A DNA stretch of 64,000 nucleotides from Sphingomonas sp. OK281 (GCF_900115295.1 NZ_FOVZ01000001.1:1178001-1242000), one strand, 5' to 3'. Positions 25,384 through 35,393 are shown, counted from the first letter of the stretch. Program-made: numbers and translations. The notes: generated by a model from the sequence alone, not told the origin.

Positions 25384-26373
25384 ATGCGCCCTGCCCTGTT
25401 CGCCACGATCGCCGTTCTTGCCGTAGCCTGGATGCCCACGTCGGCGCAGGCCTGGGGCGGCACTGCGCACGCCGTGATCGACCGCGCCGCAATCGAGGCT
25501 ATCCCCGACGACGGCCCGGTCTTCCTGCGTCGCCACGTCGACTACATCGCCGGGTCGGCTTCACTGCCGGACACCTGGCGTGGCGCAGCCGAAAACTTCT
25601 CGAAGATCGCGGAGGATCCGAACCATGGCTGGTTCCGGGAGCAGTTCACCTTCCTGAAACCGATCCCGCGATCACGCTATGAATTCGTCATCGCGGTGTT
25701 CAAGCAGCACGAGAAGATCAAGCGCACCGATCCCGCCACCGCGGCGCGGACCAACGTCCGCTGGACCGGCACCCTCCCCTATGCGGCGATCGAGGCCTAT
25801 GAGCGGATCGTGGTCTGCATGCGCGACGTTCGCGCCGCACAAGCGGCCGGTCGCGACAGCGCGTTCGCCGAGCAGCACTGTGCCTTCGACGTCATCCGCC
25901 TCGGCCATTACATCGGCGACGGCGCGCAGCCTCTGCACGACTCGGTCAACAGCGATGGCTGGCGCGGATCCAATCCAAAAGGCTACACCACCGACCGATC
26001 GATCCACGGCCGGTTCGAAAGCGGCTTCGTCGATGGGATGAAACTGACCGCATCCGATATTTCGCCGCGGATCGGCGCGCCGGGCCACCGCGACGGCGAC
26101 ATGTTCGACGCGATCCTCGCCTTTCTCGACGACGCCGGCAACAAGATGGAACGCGTCTACATCCTCGAAAAGCGGAACGGCTTTACCGATTTCGCCGACA
26201 AGGACGTGCGGGCGCTCGTCTACACCCAGACGACGGCTGGCGCGGCGATGCTCCGCGACATGCTATGCCGTGCCTGGAACGAAAGCGCCGCCGCGCCTGC
26301 GGAGGTACGCCCCTCCCCGATCGATTTCGCAAACCCCCGCTTCAACGGTGAAACCGGCTCGGCGCCCGACTAA
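25384..26373 (+). CDS. Exported S1/P1 nuclease / phospholipase C-like zinc enzyme
   Basis: 329 residues. A signal peptide ends in AQA so that the mature chain would begin with Trp (WGGTAH), as in S1/P1 nucleases and zinc phospholipases C, where the N-terminal Trp binds zinc. The second signature is HYIGDGAQPLHDSVN. Further His residues suitable as ligands occur at HGWF and HGRF. It would cleave phosphodiesters in the periplasm. GGAG lies six bases before the ATG at 25384; a GTG three bases earlier is an alternative. It is the third gene of the TonB receptor operon. Confidence 0.75.
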   Translation: MRPALFATIAVLAVAWMPTSAQAWGGTAHAVIDRAAIEAIPDDGPVFLRRHVDYIAGSASLPDTWRGAAENFSKIAEDPNHGWFREQFTFLKPIPRSRYEFVIAVFKQHEKIKRTDPATAARTNVRWTGTLPYAAIEAYERIVVCMRDVRAAQAAGRDSAFAEQHCAFDVIRLGHYIGDGAQPLHDSVNSDGWRGSNPKGYTTDRSIHGRFESGFVDGMKLTASDISPRIGAPGHRDGDMFDAILAFLDDAGNKMERVYILEKRNGFTDFADKDVRALVYTQTTAGAAMLRDMLCRAWNESAAAPAEVRPSPIDFANPRFNGETGSAPD

Positions 26374-26592
26374 TCGTAACGAGCTACGGGTACATATACC
26401 GTTCGATGCGGACGCTCACGACTGGCATCTGCTTCCCAGTTTCAGACGCCCATGCATAGGAATTCGTCCGGCCCACGCTGAGAACATCGCTTGTCTTTTA
26501 AGTGCCGCGGTTCCGTCATCAACACGAAAAATGAATGGCATAGCTGCTCCTTCGAACCGACCGAGGCAAGGCCGGCAACATCTAGGGGCATC

Positions 26593-28971
26593 ATGAAATT
26601 CATCACCAGCGGCGCGCTCGTCGCGCTGCTCGTCGGCACGCCTGCGCTGGCTCAGACGGCACAGACCTTCCCATCGACCGCAACCGAGCCGAGCGAAGAA
26701 GGCCAGATCGTCGTCACGGGCACGCGCGATCGGTCGCGGACGCAGTTCGACACGCTCGCCCCCGTCGACGTCCTGTCCGGCGACGCCGTGCGCTCGAGCG
26801 TATCGGGCGATCTGTCCGATACGCTGGCGCAGCTCCTGCCGTCGTTCAACGTCCAGCGGTTGCCCGCCGCAGACGGCCAAGCCTTTGTCCGCCCCGCTAC
26901 CCTGCGCGGCCTGTCCGCGGATCAGACGCTCGTGCTGGTCAACGGCAAGCGCTATCACCGCTCCGCCCTGCTCGGCACGCGCGGTGCGCAGGCGCCCGAT
27001 CTTGCAGGCATCCCATCGCTCGCGATCCAGCGGATCGAGGTGCTGCGCGACGGCGCGTCGGCGCAATATGGCTCGGATGCTATCGCCGGCGTCGTCAACA
27101 TCATCCTCGACGATACCGCCGGGATGGAGGCGTACGGGCAGTTCTCGCAATATTACGAAGGCGACGGCAACGAATACAAGACCGGCGCCCGTGGTGGCAT
27201 CGCACTGGGGACCCGCGGCGCGATCGTCGTCACCGGCGAATATGACAAATCCGACGCGACATCGCGCACCCGCCAGCGCCCCGACGCGATCGCGTTCCAG
27301 GCAGCCAACCCGACCCTTGCCGTACCCAACCCGGTGCAGCGCTGGGGACAGCCCGACGAGGAGCGCATCCGCGGTGCGGTCGACGCGCATTACGCGTTCG
27401 CCGACGCGGCGACGGTCTATCTGTTCGGTACCGCGCAACAGGGCGAAGGCGTCACCGACTTCAACTGGCGCAATCCCGCGGGCACCGGCAGCGTCTACAA
27501 CGCGAGCAGCGCGTTTCCCGGCTTCTCGTTCCGCAGTATCTATCCGGTCGGCTTCACGCCGCGCTTCGGCACGACGTTCAGCGACTATCAGGTCGATGGC
27601 GGCCTGCGCGGCGATCTGAGCGACCGTTTCAGCTACGACCTGAGCGCGGCCGCCGGTCGCAGCCGGATCGCCTATACGCTGAACGAAAGCCTGAACGCCT
27701 CGCTTGGGCCGGCAAGCCCGACCAGCTTCTATCTCGGCCAACTCGAACAGCGGGAATTCAACCTCAACGCCGACTTCGTCTATCGCCTGCCGGTCGGCAC
27801 CGCGCACCCGGTGAACATCGCGTTCGGCGCGGAACGGCGTCGCGAAACCTATCAGGTATCGGCCGGCGATCCCGCATCCTACGCGGTCGGCGCCGGTGCC
27901 GCGACCGGTCTCGCGCCCAATTCGAACGGCTTTCCCGGTTTCAGCCAGAGCCTGGCGGGGACCTTCGACCAGACCAGCTATGCGGGCTATGTCGATCTCG
28001 AGTGGCAGCCGATCGACATGGTGACGCTCGGCGCCGCCGGTCGCTACGAGGATTTCTCCGAATTCGGCGACACCTTCAACTACAAGCTGTCCGCCCGGTT
28101 CGAGCCGATCAAGGGCATCGCCGCCCGCGGTACCTATTCGACCGGTTTCCGCGCGCCGACCCCGGCGCAGCTCAACACGTCGCAGACCACGCAGGGGCTG
28201 GACACGACGACGCTGCAGATCTTCAACCAGGGCCGCCTGTCGCCAAGCGATCCGCTCGCCATCGCGCTCGGCGCCAAGCCGCTGACGCCCGAAACATCGA
28301 AGACGGCAACGGCAGGGCTGACCTTCCAGAGCCGCATCGGGCTGACCGGCTCGGTCGATATCTACCAGATCGACGTCGACAACCGGTTCGGCCAGTCGCA
28401 GACGTTCGCGGTGCCGGCGACGTTCGCCAACCCGCAGCGCTTTACGGCGGTGTCGTTCTTCACCAACGATTTCGACACGCGCACCCGCGGGATCGATGCG
28501 GTGCTGTCCTACGCCCACCGCGTCGGACCGGGCCGTGCAAGTCTCAGCCTCGCGTACAACTACAACCAGACCAAGGTCCGCAGCGGCGTCACCGCGGCGA
28601 TCCCCAACGATACGCAGCGCCGTATCTTCGAGGAACGCCTGCCCAAACATAACGGCACGGCCTCGATCGGGTATGATATCGGTGCGGTGTCGCTATTGGC
28701 CCGCGCGCGCTATTACGGCGGCTGGACTGACGTCACCGGCAATGCGACCGGCGAGCTGTTCCAGAAGTTCGGCTCGATCGCCTTGTTCGACGTCTCGGCG
28801 GGCTACCGGTTCGACGAGCATTTCAACCTGCGCATCGGTGCGGAGAACGTCGCCAACACCTATCCGGCGGAGGCCACCAACCAAGCCGTTCGCGGGCTCA
28901 TCTACTCGCGCAATGCCCCGTACGACACCGATGGCGGGCAATATTACGTGCGCGTCGGGATGAACTTCTGA
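26593..28971 (+). CDS. TonB-dependent receptor 2
   Basis: 792 residues, outer membrane. Signal peptide up to ALAQ; TonB-box-like QIVVTGTRDR; plug motifs LRGLSADQTLVLVNGKRYH and IEVLRDGASAQYGSDAIAGVVN; C-terminal strand ends in VRVGMNF. The LRGL...LVLVNGKR and SAQYGSDAIAGVVN pattern marks a large receptor group common in sphingomonads and xanthomonads. The start at 26593 has AGGGG upstream. Its stop overlaps the ATG of the class V PLP enzyme by one base, tying transport to that enzyme. Confidence 0.9.
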   Translation: MKFITSGALVALLVGTPALAQTAQTFPSTATEPSEEGQIVVTGTRDRSRTQFDTLAPVDVLSGDAVRSSVSGDLSDTLAQLLPSFNVQRLPAADGQAFVRPATLRGLSADQTLVLVNGKRYHRSALLGTRGAQAPDLAGIPSLAIQRIEVLRDGASAQYGSDAIAGVVNIILDDTAGMEAYGQFSQYYEGDGNEYKTGARGGIALGTRGAIVVTGEYDKSDATSRTRQRPDAIAFQAANPTLAVPNPVQRWGQPDEERIRGAVDAHYAFADAATVYLFGTAQQGEGVTDFNWRNPAGTGSVYNASSAFPGFSFRSIYPVGFTPRFGTTFSDYQVDGGLRGDLSDRFSYDLSAAAGRSRIAYTLNESLNASLGPASPTSFYLGQLEQREFNLNADFVYRLPVGTAHPVNIAFGAERRRETYQVSAGDPASYAVGAGAATGLAPNSNGFPGFSQSLAGTFDQTSYAGYVDLEWQPIDMVTLGAAGRYEDFSEFGDTFNYKLSARFEPIKGIAARGTYSTGFRAPTPAQLNTSQTTQGLDTTTLQIFNQGRLSPSDPLAIALGAKPLTPETSKTATAGLTFQSRIGLTGSVDIYQIDVDNRFGQSQTFAVPATFANPQRFTAVSFFTNDFDTRTRGIDAVLSYAHRVGPGRASLSLAYNYNQTKVRSGVTAAIPNDTQRRIFEERLPKHNGTASIGYDIGAVSLLARARYYGGWTDVTGNATGELFQKFGSIALFDVSAGYRFDEHFNLRIGAENVANTYPAEATNQAVRGLIYSRNAPYDTDGGQYYVRVGMNF

Positions 28972-30224
28972 TGGCCATCGTCGATCGCCGCGTGTTCCTC
29001 GCCGGAGCCGCCGCCCTGCCCGCGGTGGCACGGGCAGGTACCTTTCCGTCCGGGGCGGTCGACGAAGCCGCGTTCTGGAAAGGTATCGCGTCCCAGTACG
29101 ACGTGACGCGGGAGGTTATCCAGCTCGAGAACGGCAATTGGGGCATGATGGCGCGTCCCGTGCTCGAGGCGTATGAACGCAACCTCGAGCGCGTTAACCG
29201 CGACACCAGCTACTACACGCGGCGCGGAATGATCGCCGACTGGATCGCGGCACGCGATGCGTTGGCGACGACGTTGCAGGTCAAACCCGATGAGGTCGCG
29301 TTCACGCGCAACGCGACCGAAGCGCTGAAGGCTTTGATTTTGGGCTATAATCGCCTGACGCCGGGCGATTCCGTGCTCTACGCCGATCTCGACTACGACA
29401 GCATGCAGGCGTGCATGGAAAGTCTTGGTCCGCGCCGCGGCGTGTCGGTGGTGCGGATCGCATTGCCGGAGCCGGCCACGCACCAGTCGTTGATCGATGC
29501 GTATGCGCAGGCGATGGAAGCGAACCCACGTCTCAAGCTGATCCTTCTCACGCATCTCAGCCATCGTACTGGACTGGTCCTGCCGGTCCGCGAAATCGCC
29601 GCGATGGCGCGTGCGCGCGGGATCGCGACGATCGTCGACGCCGCCCACAGCTGGTGCCAGCTCGACCTGACGCTGGCCGATCTCGATTGCGATTATGTCG
29701 GGATCAACTGCCACAAATGGCTCGGCGCGCCGTTGGGTGTCGGCGCGATCCATATCCACCGGGCGGGCCTGGCAGCGATCGATCGCGACCCCGCCAATCC
29801 GGCGTCGGACCGCGATACCATCAATGCGCGCATTCATACCGGGACGGTTGATTTCGCCGCGCCGCTGACGGTGCCCGCGGCACTGGCGTTTCAGGAGAAG
29901 ATTGGCAGCAAGCGCCGCGCCGACCGACTGGCCGCGCTCCGCAATCGATGGGTCACGCGCGCGCGCACGATCCGGGGCATCGAGGTTCTGACACCCGACG
30001 ATCCCGCGCTGCACGGCGGCATCACCGCGTTTCGCGTCGCCGGGAAGACAAGCTCCGCGGACAATGTTGCGATCGCGAAGACGTTGCTGGACCGGTTCGG
30101 TATATTCACCGTACACCGCGACGGGCCTGCCGCGGGGGCATGCGTACGGGTGACCCCCGCGTTGTTCAACACGATGGCGGACATGGACAAGCTGGCGTCT
30201 GCTTTGGAACAGATGACCACTTGA
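28971..30224 (+). CDS. Exported class V PLP enzyme (isopenicillin-N epimerase/PvdN-like)
   Basis: 417 residues. The N-terminus has an RR motif and hydrophobic stretch (DRRVFLAGAAALPAVARA), a Tat-type signal, so the folded, cofactor-loaded enzyme would act in the periplasm. The PLP lysine is Lys249 in NCHKWLGAP; VDAAHSW carries the cofactor Asp, and AFTRNATEAL the phosphate-binding region. Relatives include isopenicillin-N epimerase and PvdN, which modifies the pyoverdine side chain. It is coupled to TonB receptor 2. Modification of an imported peptide or siderophore is the favoured role (inference). Confidence 0.83.
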   Translation: MAIVDRRVFLAGAAALPAVARAGTFPSGAVDEAAFWKGIASQYDVTREVIQLENGNWGMMARPVLEAYERNLERVNRDTSYYTRRGMIADWIAARDALATTLQVKPDEVAFTRNATEALKALILGYNRLTPGDSVLYADLDYDSMQACMESLGPRRGVSVVRIALPEPATHQSLIDAYAQAMEANPRLKLILLTHLSHRTGLVLPVREIAAMARARGIATIVDAAHSWCQLDLTLADLDCDYVGINCHKWLGAPLGVGAIHIHRAGLAAIDRDPANPASDRDTINARIHTGTVDFAAPLTVPAALAFQEKIGSKRRADRLAALRNRWVTRARTIRGIEVLTPDDPALHGGITAFRVAGKTSSADNVAIAKTLLDRFGIFTVHRDGPAAGACVRVTPALFNTMADMDKLASALEQMTT

Positions 30225-30310
30225 TTTGTCCGGGCACTAAATCCGACATCGCTCATCATCGTCGCATTCCAGTACCGACATCCGCGTCCACGATTCTCGG
30301 AATTCAGAGA

Positions 30311-30343
30311 GCACTGCCGAGGGACACCGTCCCTTGGCAGTGC
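30311..30343. terminator. Strong hairpin between convergent genes
   Basis: A 15-base arm (GCACTGCCGAGGGAC) pairs with its complement with a single G-T wobble around a three-base loop, midway between the two convergent PLP-enzyme genes. It is likely a bidirectional terminator. Confidence 0.65.
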
Positions 30344-30443
30344 AGAACGAGAGGCCGATCAGGAGCTCTGACGGAGACGACCGTTGGTCAAAGTGCATTG
30401 GCCGCACGACAGGCGTTGGATACGCATCAATTCAAGATGTACT

Positions 30444-31613
30444 TCAAGCCATCACCTTGTCGAGCGCGAGGCAAAACGCCTTCATCTCCGCCGCCGACCC
30501 GACCGTCACACGCGACACCGTCGGCCAGATCGGCCAGGACCGCCCGATCTCGACGCTCTGCGCACGGAACGCCGCCTGCACGTCCTTTGCGGGGCGCGTC
30601 TTCCAGTCGATCATGAACATGTTCGCATTGGTAGGCTTCACCGTGATGTTGCGCGCACGGAGGTGATCGAGTGCGATCCCCCGCGCCTGCACCATTTCGT
30701 TCCGGCGCGCGGCGATAAGCGGTGCCGCGGTCAGGCTTGCCGTCGCACATGCCAGCGATGGCAAAGGTAGCGCCCCCGACTGCATCCCGCCGTCGTAGCG
30801 GATCATCTTCGCCAGGATATCCGGCCGCGCCATCGTGAAGCCCATCCGCATGCCGGCCATCCCGAAAATCTTCGAGAAGGTCCGCAGCACGATCACGTCG
30901 CGCCCTGCCGTCACCAGCGGCGATGCCACGGGAACGCCCGCGAAGTGCGTATAGGCCTCGTCCACCAGCACGATCGATCCGGCCGGCTTGTTGGCGATCA
31001 GCCATTCGATGTCGGCGATCGGCGTGATCGTCCCGGTCGGATTGTTGGGCGTGCAGATGTAATACAGCCCCGCGTTCGGATCCGCCGCCAGCATCGCCCG
31101 CACGTCGTGCGCGTACTCGGCGGTCAGCGGCACGCGCTTCACTGGCGCACCCAGCCAGTCCGCGGTTCGCCCGGCAAGCTCGAACGTGGGGTCGGCGGTG
31201 ACCAGACCCCGCTGCGGCGAACAGAAGCTGACGATCGCGCGCGACAACGGATCGCTCGAGCCCGGCCACGGCGCGATATGGTCGTACGGCACGCCCTCCA
31301 CCGCCATGACTGCCTTCAGGAAATCGTTGCGTTCGTCGGCAGGCGCATAACGGTTGCTGTTCGCGATGATCTTCTGCGCGGCACGCTGGCCCGGCAGCAG
31401 CGGCCCGGTCCAGCATTCGTTCGAGCCGATCCGCACCTTCGCGGTCGGAGCCGGATCGGGCACGCCCGCCGACGCCCAGGCCGGACGCCCGAGCGATGCG
31501 GCCACCGCCCCCGCCCCGAAGATCCCCGCGACCCGCGCGAGTTGCCGCCGCGAATAGCCCCGGTCGAGCAGGTCGTCGCGGGCGTCCTCGGGAAGAGAAG
31601 TCTGTTCGGTCAT
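30444..31613 (-). CDS. Tat-exported class I/II aminotransferase (HisC-like)
   Basis: 389 residues. A Tat signal is clear: YSRRQLARVAGIFGAGAVAASLG. The mature part is a fold-type I aminotransferase of the histidinol-phosphate aminotransferase group: ICTPNNPTGTITP, VDEAYTHFAG and the PLP-lysine motif TFSKIFGMAGMRMGF. A true HisC is cytoplasmic, so this is not the histidine pathway enzyme. It follows TonB receptor 3 by 26 bases, with AGGA before the ATG. Periplasmic transamination or lyase action on an imported amino compound is likely (inference). Confidence 0.83.
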   Translation of the reverse strand: MTEQTSLPEDARDDLLDRGYSRRQLARVAGIFGAGAVAASLGRPAWASAGVPDPAPTAKVRIGSNECWTGPLLPGQRAAQKIIANSNRYAPADERNDFLKAVMAVEGVPYDHIAPWPGSSDPLSRAIVSFCSPQRGLVTADPTFELAGRTADWLGAPVKRVPLTAEYAHDVRAMLAADPNAGLYYICTPNNPTGTITPIADIEWLIANKPAGSIVLVDEAYTHFAGVPVASPLVTAGRDVIVLRTFSKIFGMAGMRMGFTMARPDILAKMIRYDGGMQSGALPLPSLACATASLTAAPLIAARRNEMVQARGIALDHLRARNITVKPTNANMFMIDWKTRPAKDVQAAFRAQSVEIGRSWPIWPTVSRVTVGSAAEMKAFCLALDKVMA

Positions 31614-31639
31614 GGCAAAATCCTCGCTGGAAACAGAGA

Positions 31640-34027
31640 TCAAAGGTCGACCGACAGGCTGAGCTGTACGGTGCGCGGGCTCAGGGGGCGGAACAGACCG
31701 TCGCCGGTAATCGCGGGCGAGATGAACGACAGTACGTCCTTGTCGAACAGATTGTCGACATTGACGCGGATCTTCGCGTTCTTGACCGGGCCCAGCGAAA
31801 ACCCGTCGCCGATATCGGCATAGGCGGAGAACACGGTGAACCCGGGAACCGACGATCCCGCGCTGTTGTCGAACGTCGAGAACCGCTTGCTGGTGTATTT
31901 GCCCGTCAGGTTGGCAACCAGCCACGATGTCGGTTCGACCGTGACCCCGCCGGAGACCGTCCATTTCGCGCTGTCCGGAAGGTATTTGCCCGACGTTCGA
32001 TAGGTCGTCGTTGCCGCGACGATGTCGTCCTGGAACTGCGCATGGTTGTACGTCACGTTCGCGTTGAAATACGCAAAGCCCCGCAACGCGGTCGGCTTGA
32101 AGTTCGCCAGCAGTTCGGCGCCATACGCCTCTACGCTGCCGACATTCTGGTAGAAGGTCTCGGTGACGTTGGTGGTGCCCGGCAGGATCGAGGTGATCGA
32201 CTGGATGCGGTTGTCGAACTTGGTGTAATAGCCGGTCAGCGACGCGAAGAACTGCGACTGCGTGGTGCGGACGCCCAGCTCCATATTCTTCGACCGTTCG
32301 GGAGCAGGCGCCGCGACGACCGCTGCCGAATTAGCATAGGCGATCGAATAGATGTCATCCATCCCCTTAGGCATCGCCATGTTCTCGGCATAGGACGCGA
32401 ACAGCTGCGATCGGTCGTCGGGCAGCTTGAACAGGATACCCGCGGTCGGCAGGAAATAGTCCGAATAATGCGCGCGGTTATATTGCGGGCCCCAGCCGGC
32501 GACGTTCACGCCGTTCACCGTGCGCGCGTAATCGGCATAATCGCGGTAGCCGCGCTGCTGGTAATCCAGATCGAGCGCCTTCACGCCCAGGTCGACGCTA
32601 AAACTGTCGGTCAGCCTGATCCGATCGCGCGCGTACATCTGCACGGTCGCGCGCTTCGATGTGTAGTCGCGCCGGGCATAGACGAGTTCGTCGTAATTCG
32701 GATCGCTGGCGGGCGAACCATCGAGGGTATTCTGGCGACGCTGGTAGCGCCGGTATTTCTCGTCCTCCGCCCAGATCCCGACATCGAGCGCATGCGCGCC
32801 GACATCGGCGTGGAGGCTCTGGAGGATGCCCTGCCGATAGCCGCCGAGGCTCGACACGCCGAACTGCGTTCCGCGCGGCGCGGTCAGCGAGAGACCCGAC
32901 ACGAGCCGCTGGCGATTATAATAGGTCAGCGTGTTGGCATAGCTGTCGGGCGAGCTGCCCCAGCCGTCCTTGTCCTCGTAATACACCGTCGTCTCGGCAT
33001 GGACGCCGTCGGCAATGCCAAGATGCACGGTGCCACCGTACAGCTTGTCCTTGCGGACGTTGATCGCCTGCCCGTAGTAATAGGTGTAGTTCGCGTTCGA
33101 ATATTGCGGGCCGCCCGCGACCGGCGCGTATGTGGGCAATGGCTGGTCGTAATAGCCGCGATACCGACCGACGTTCCCCGCGAGATCGGGCGTGGTCGAG
33201 TTGTATTCGGCGCGCGACAGTGTCGGGGAATCATAATCGAAAAAGTCGTTCGAGACGAACTTGAACCGCGCCCAGCTCGACCCGCCGAGATCGACGTGCG
33301 CCAGCGCCTCCCAATGTTCGCGGTCGACTGATCCTGCCCCGCGCCACAGATCGGTATCGAGCTTGGTCCGGCTGACATAGGCCTTGACCGGTCCGACCCG
33401 CCCGGTGCTGACGCGCACGAACGTCCGCTTCATGTCGAAGTCGCCGAAGCTCTGCGACGCGAACACGCCCAACGTCTCCTGCGGTTCGATCGAGCGATAC
33501 GACACGATCGGACCGAGCGAGGAATAGCTTGGCATCGTCACCCCGCCCGCACCCGGCGAGGCTTCGACGATCCCGAGATTTTCGTTGTCGACATAGCGGA
33601 AGATCGGGCTGCCGCCGAACGCGTCGCTGCGTCCGGTCGGGATGCCATCGAGGATGAAGCCGATCTGGTCGAGGTTGAACGCGCGCACCTGTACGCTGTT
33701 GCCGAACTCGTAGAGCCCGAGCGCGCCGTCGGTCTGGACGTTGAAGCCCGGCAGCGATTCCAGCATCTTAAGTCCGGAGATCCCAGATGGCGCGGACAGC
33801 AGCGCCTCGCGCGTGACGGCGACCGTGCTCGTGATCCGATCCTGCCCGACCGCCTCGTCCGCCTGCGAGATGCGGCGCCCGCTGACGACGATCTCACCCG
33901 TCGGTTCCTCGGTAGCCTGGGGTTCGGCATTCTCCGCCGACGCAACCTGTGCGGAGGCGAACGTCGGCACGGCAAGTGCGATCGACAGCGCGAGCGCGGT
34001 GCCGGTGGAATAACGGGCTTTGGTCAA
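31640..34027 (-). CDS. TonB-dependent receptor 3
   Basis: 795 residues from a TTG start with GGGAG eight bases upstream; this start puts a clean signal peptide (MTKARYSTGTALALSIALA, cleavage near FASAQ) at the N-terminus, whereas a GTG 63 bases earlier adds a charged lead. TonB-box-like EIVVSGRR; plug motifs VQVRAFNLDQIGFILDGIP and GSPIFRYVDNENLGIVEA; the last strand ends VQLSLSVDL. The barrel is Tyr-rich. It shares an operon with the Tat aminotransferase. The ligand is unknown. Confidence 0.88.
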   Translation of the reverse strand: MTKARYSTGTALALSIALAVPTFASAQVASAENAEPQATEEPTGEIVVSGRRISQADEAVGQDRITSTVAVTREALLSAPSGISGLKMLESLPGFNVQTDGALGLYEFGNSVQVRAFNLDQIGFILDGIPTGRSDAFGGSPIFRYVDNENLGIVEASPGAGGVTMPSYSSLGPIVSYRSIEPQETLGVFASQSFGDFDMKRTFVRVSTGRVGPVKAYVSRTKLDTDLWRGAGSVDREHWEALAHVDLGGSSWARFKFVSNDFFDYDSPTLSRAEYNSTTPDLAGNVGRYRGYYDQPLPTYAPVAGGPQYSNANYTYYYGQAINVRKDKLYGGTVHLGIADGVHAETTVYYEDKDGWGSSPDSYANTLTYYNRQRLVSGLSLTAPRGTQFGVSSLGGYRQGILQSLHADVGAHALDVGIWAEDEKYRRYQRRQNTLDGSPASDPNYDELVYARRDYTSKRATVQMYARDRIRLTDSFSVDLGVKALDLDYQQRGYRDYADYARTVNGVNVAGWGPQYNRAHYSDYFLPTAGILFKLPDDRSQLFASYAENMAMPKGMDDIYSIAYANSAAVVAAPAPERSKNMELGVRTTQSQFFASLTGYYTKFDNRIQSITSILPGTTNVTETFYQNVGSVEAYGAELLANFKPTALRGFAYFNANVTYNHAQFQDDIVAATTTYRTSGKYLPDSAKWTVSGGVTVEPTSWLVANLTGKYTSKRFSTFDNSAGSSVPGFTVFSAYADIGDGFSLGPVKNAKIRVNVDNLFDKDVLSFISPAITGDGLFRPLSPRTVQLSLSVDL

Positions 34028-34163
34028 TGCGAGAGGCTCCCTTTTGGGTCGGCGAACCGACCGTTGAGTGCCTTCAGACCGACCGGCCACCGTGTACGGC
34101 GTCCCGGTCTCCTCCCCCTCGTTCAGGCTGCGGCGGCCATTCTGCGGCTCGCCGAACTCGCGA

Positions 34164-35393
34164 TCACGACGTCACGGGTATCGCCGGCTTCACGCCTGGG
34201 TCGGCCAGCCGCTGCGCCGCGTCGAGCACGCGCAGCGCGTTGCCGCCCCACACTTTCGCCACGTCCGCCGCGCTGAACCCGCGGGCGAGCAACGCCGCGG
34301 TGATCTTCGGATAGTCGGTGACGTCGTCGAACCCCTCGACTCCGCCGCCGCCGTCGAAATCGCCGCTCATCCCGACATGGTCGATCCCGGCCACCTCGAT
34401 CGCGTGGAGCAAATGCTTCATCACGTCGTCGAAATGCGCCTTCGGCACCGGCCATTTCGCATCAATCGCTTTGCGCCCCGCGACCAGTTTCCGACGACCC
34501 GCGTCGGTCATCTTCTCGAAGTCGATGCCGGTCATCAGCGTCTTCATCGCCGCATCGCGCTCGGCGATCTTCGGCTGCGGCACCATGTAGCCGTTGAACG
34601 CATTGACCTGCACCACGCCGCCCTTCGCGGCGAGCAGCCGGAGGTCGGCGTCGGTCACGTTGCGCGGATGGTCGAAGATCGCGCGCACGCCCGAATGCGA
34701 CAGGATGATCGGCGCCTTCGACAGCGCTATCATCTGGCGCAGCGACAGGTCCGAACTGTGCGATGCGTCGATCACGATCCCCAGCCGGTTCGCCTCCGCG
34801 ACGAACGCGCGCCCCTTCTCGCTCAGGCCGTTCCATTCGGGCTTGTCAGTGGCGCTGTCGGCGAGGTCGTTGTTCTTGAAATGCGCGGGGCTCATCATCG
34901 TCACGCCGAGCCGCTGGAACGTCCGCATGAGGCTCAGGTCCGCCTCGAACGGATAGCCGTTCTCCATGCTCATGAACACGAACCGCTTGCCGCCCGCGAC
35001 CGCCGCGCGCGCCTCGGCCGAGGTCGTCACCAGCCGGAACACGGTCGGGTGCGCCGCAACCATCTCGCGGATCTGGACGGCACGGACCAGCCCGGCATCG
35101 CGCGCGGCGCGGTCGCCGTCGGGCGTGCGCGGCCCCTGCCCGATATAGATCGCGAAGAACCCGCCATCGACGCCGCCCTCCACCATCCGCGGATAGTCGA
35201 CCTGGTCGCCCGTCACCGCGACGTCGTGGCGGCCCATGATGCTCCACCCGGCGCGCCCGAGATTGGCCGGCGTATCGAAATGCGTATCGAGCACGATCGC
35301 GCGCTCGTGCACCGCGCGAGCCGTCTTGGGATCAGGTGCCGCACCGACGATCAGTGGCGCGGCAAGGAGAACGGCGATGATCTTGCGCATCAT
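34164..35393 (-). CDS. Exported membrane dipeptidase (M19, renal dipeptidase/PvdM-like)
   Basis: 409 residues with a signal peptide (MMRKIIAVLLAAPLIVGAAP). The binuclear zinc site of family M19 is intact: HFD in LDTHFDTP, Glu in MENGYPFE, His in DASHSSD and SHSGVRA, and Asp in MSGDFDGGG. The family hydrolyses dipeptides, including D-residues, and some members open beta-lactams; PvdM of pyoverdine maturation belongs here. The ATG overlaps the stop of the preceding small gene. It is the last gene of the operon led by TonB receptor 4 and the acylase, so dipeptide release after deacylation is plausible. Confidence 0.87.
   Translation of the reverse strand: MMRKIIAVLLAAPLIVGAAPDPKTARAVHERAIVLDTHFDTPANLGRAGWSIMGRHDVAVTGDQVDYPRMVEGGVDGGFFAIYIGQGPRTPDGDRAARDAGLVRAVQIREMVAAHPTVFRLVTTSAEARAAVAGGKRFVFMSMENGYPFEADLSLMRTFQRLGVTMMSPAHFKNNDLADSATDKPEWNGLSEKGRAFVAEANRLGIVIDASHSSDLSLRQMIALSKAPIILSHSGVRAIFDHPRNVTDADLRLLAAKGGVVQVNAFNGYMVPQPKIAERDAAMKTLMTGIDFEKMTDAGRRKLVAGRKAIDAKWPVPKAHFDDVMKHLLHAIEVAGIDHVGMSGDFDGGGGVEGFDDVTDYPKITAALLARGFSAADVAKVWGGNALRVLDAAQRLADPGVKPAIPVTS

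Noticed and set aside
26416..28650. A 744-codon minus-strand frame opposite TonB receptor 2
   Set aside because: Antisense shadow of a clear receptor gene with no recognisable motif of its own.
31496..33331. A 611-codon plus-strand frame opposite TonB receptor 3
   Set aside because: The opposite strand has signal peptide, plug and barrel motifs; the plus frame has none and is an antisense shadow.
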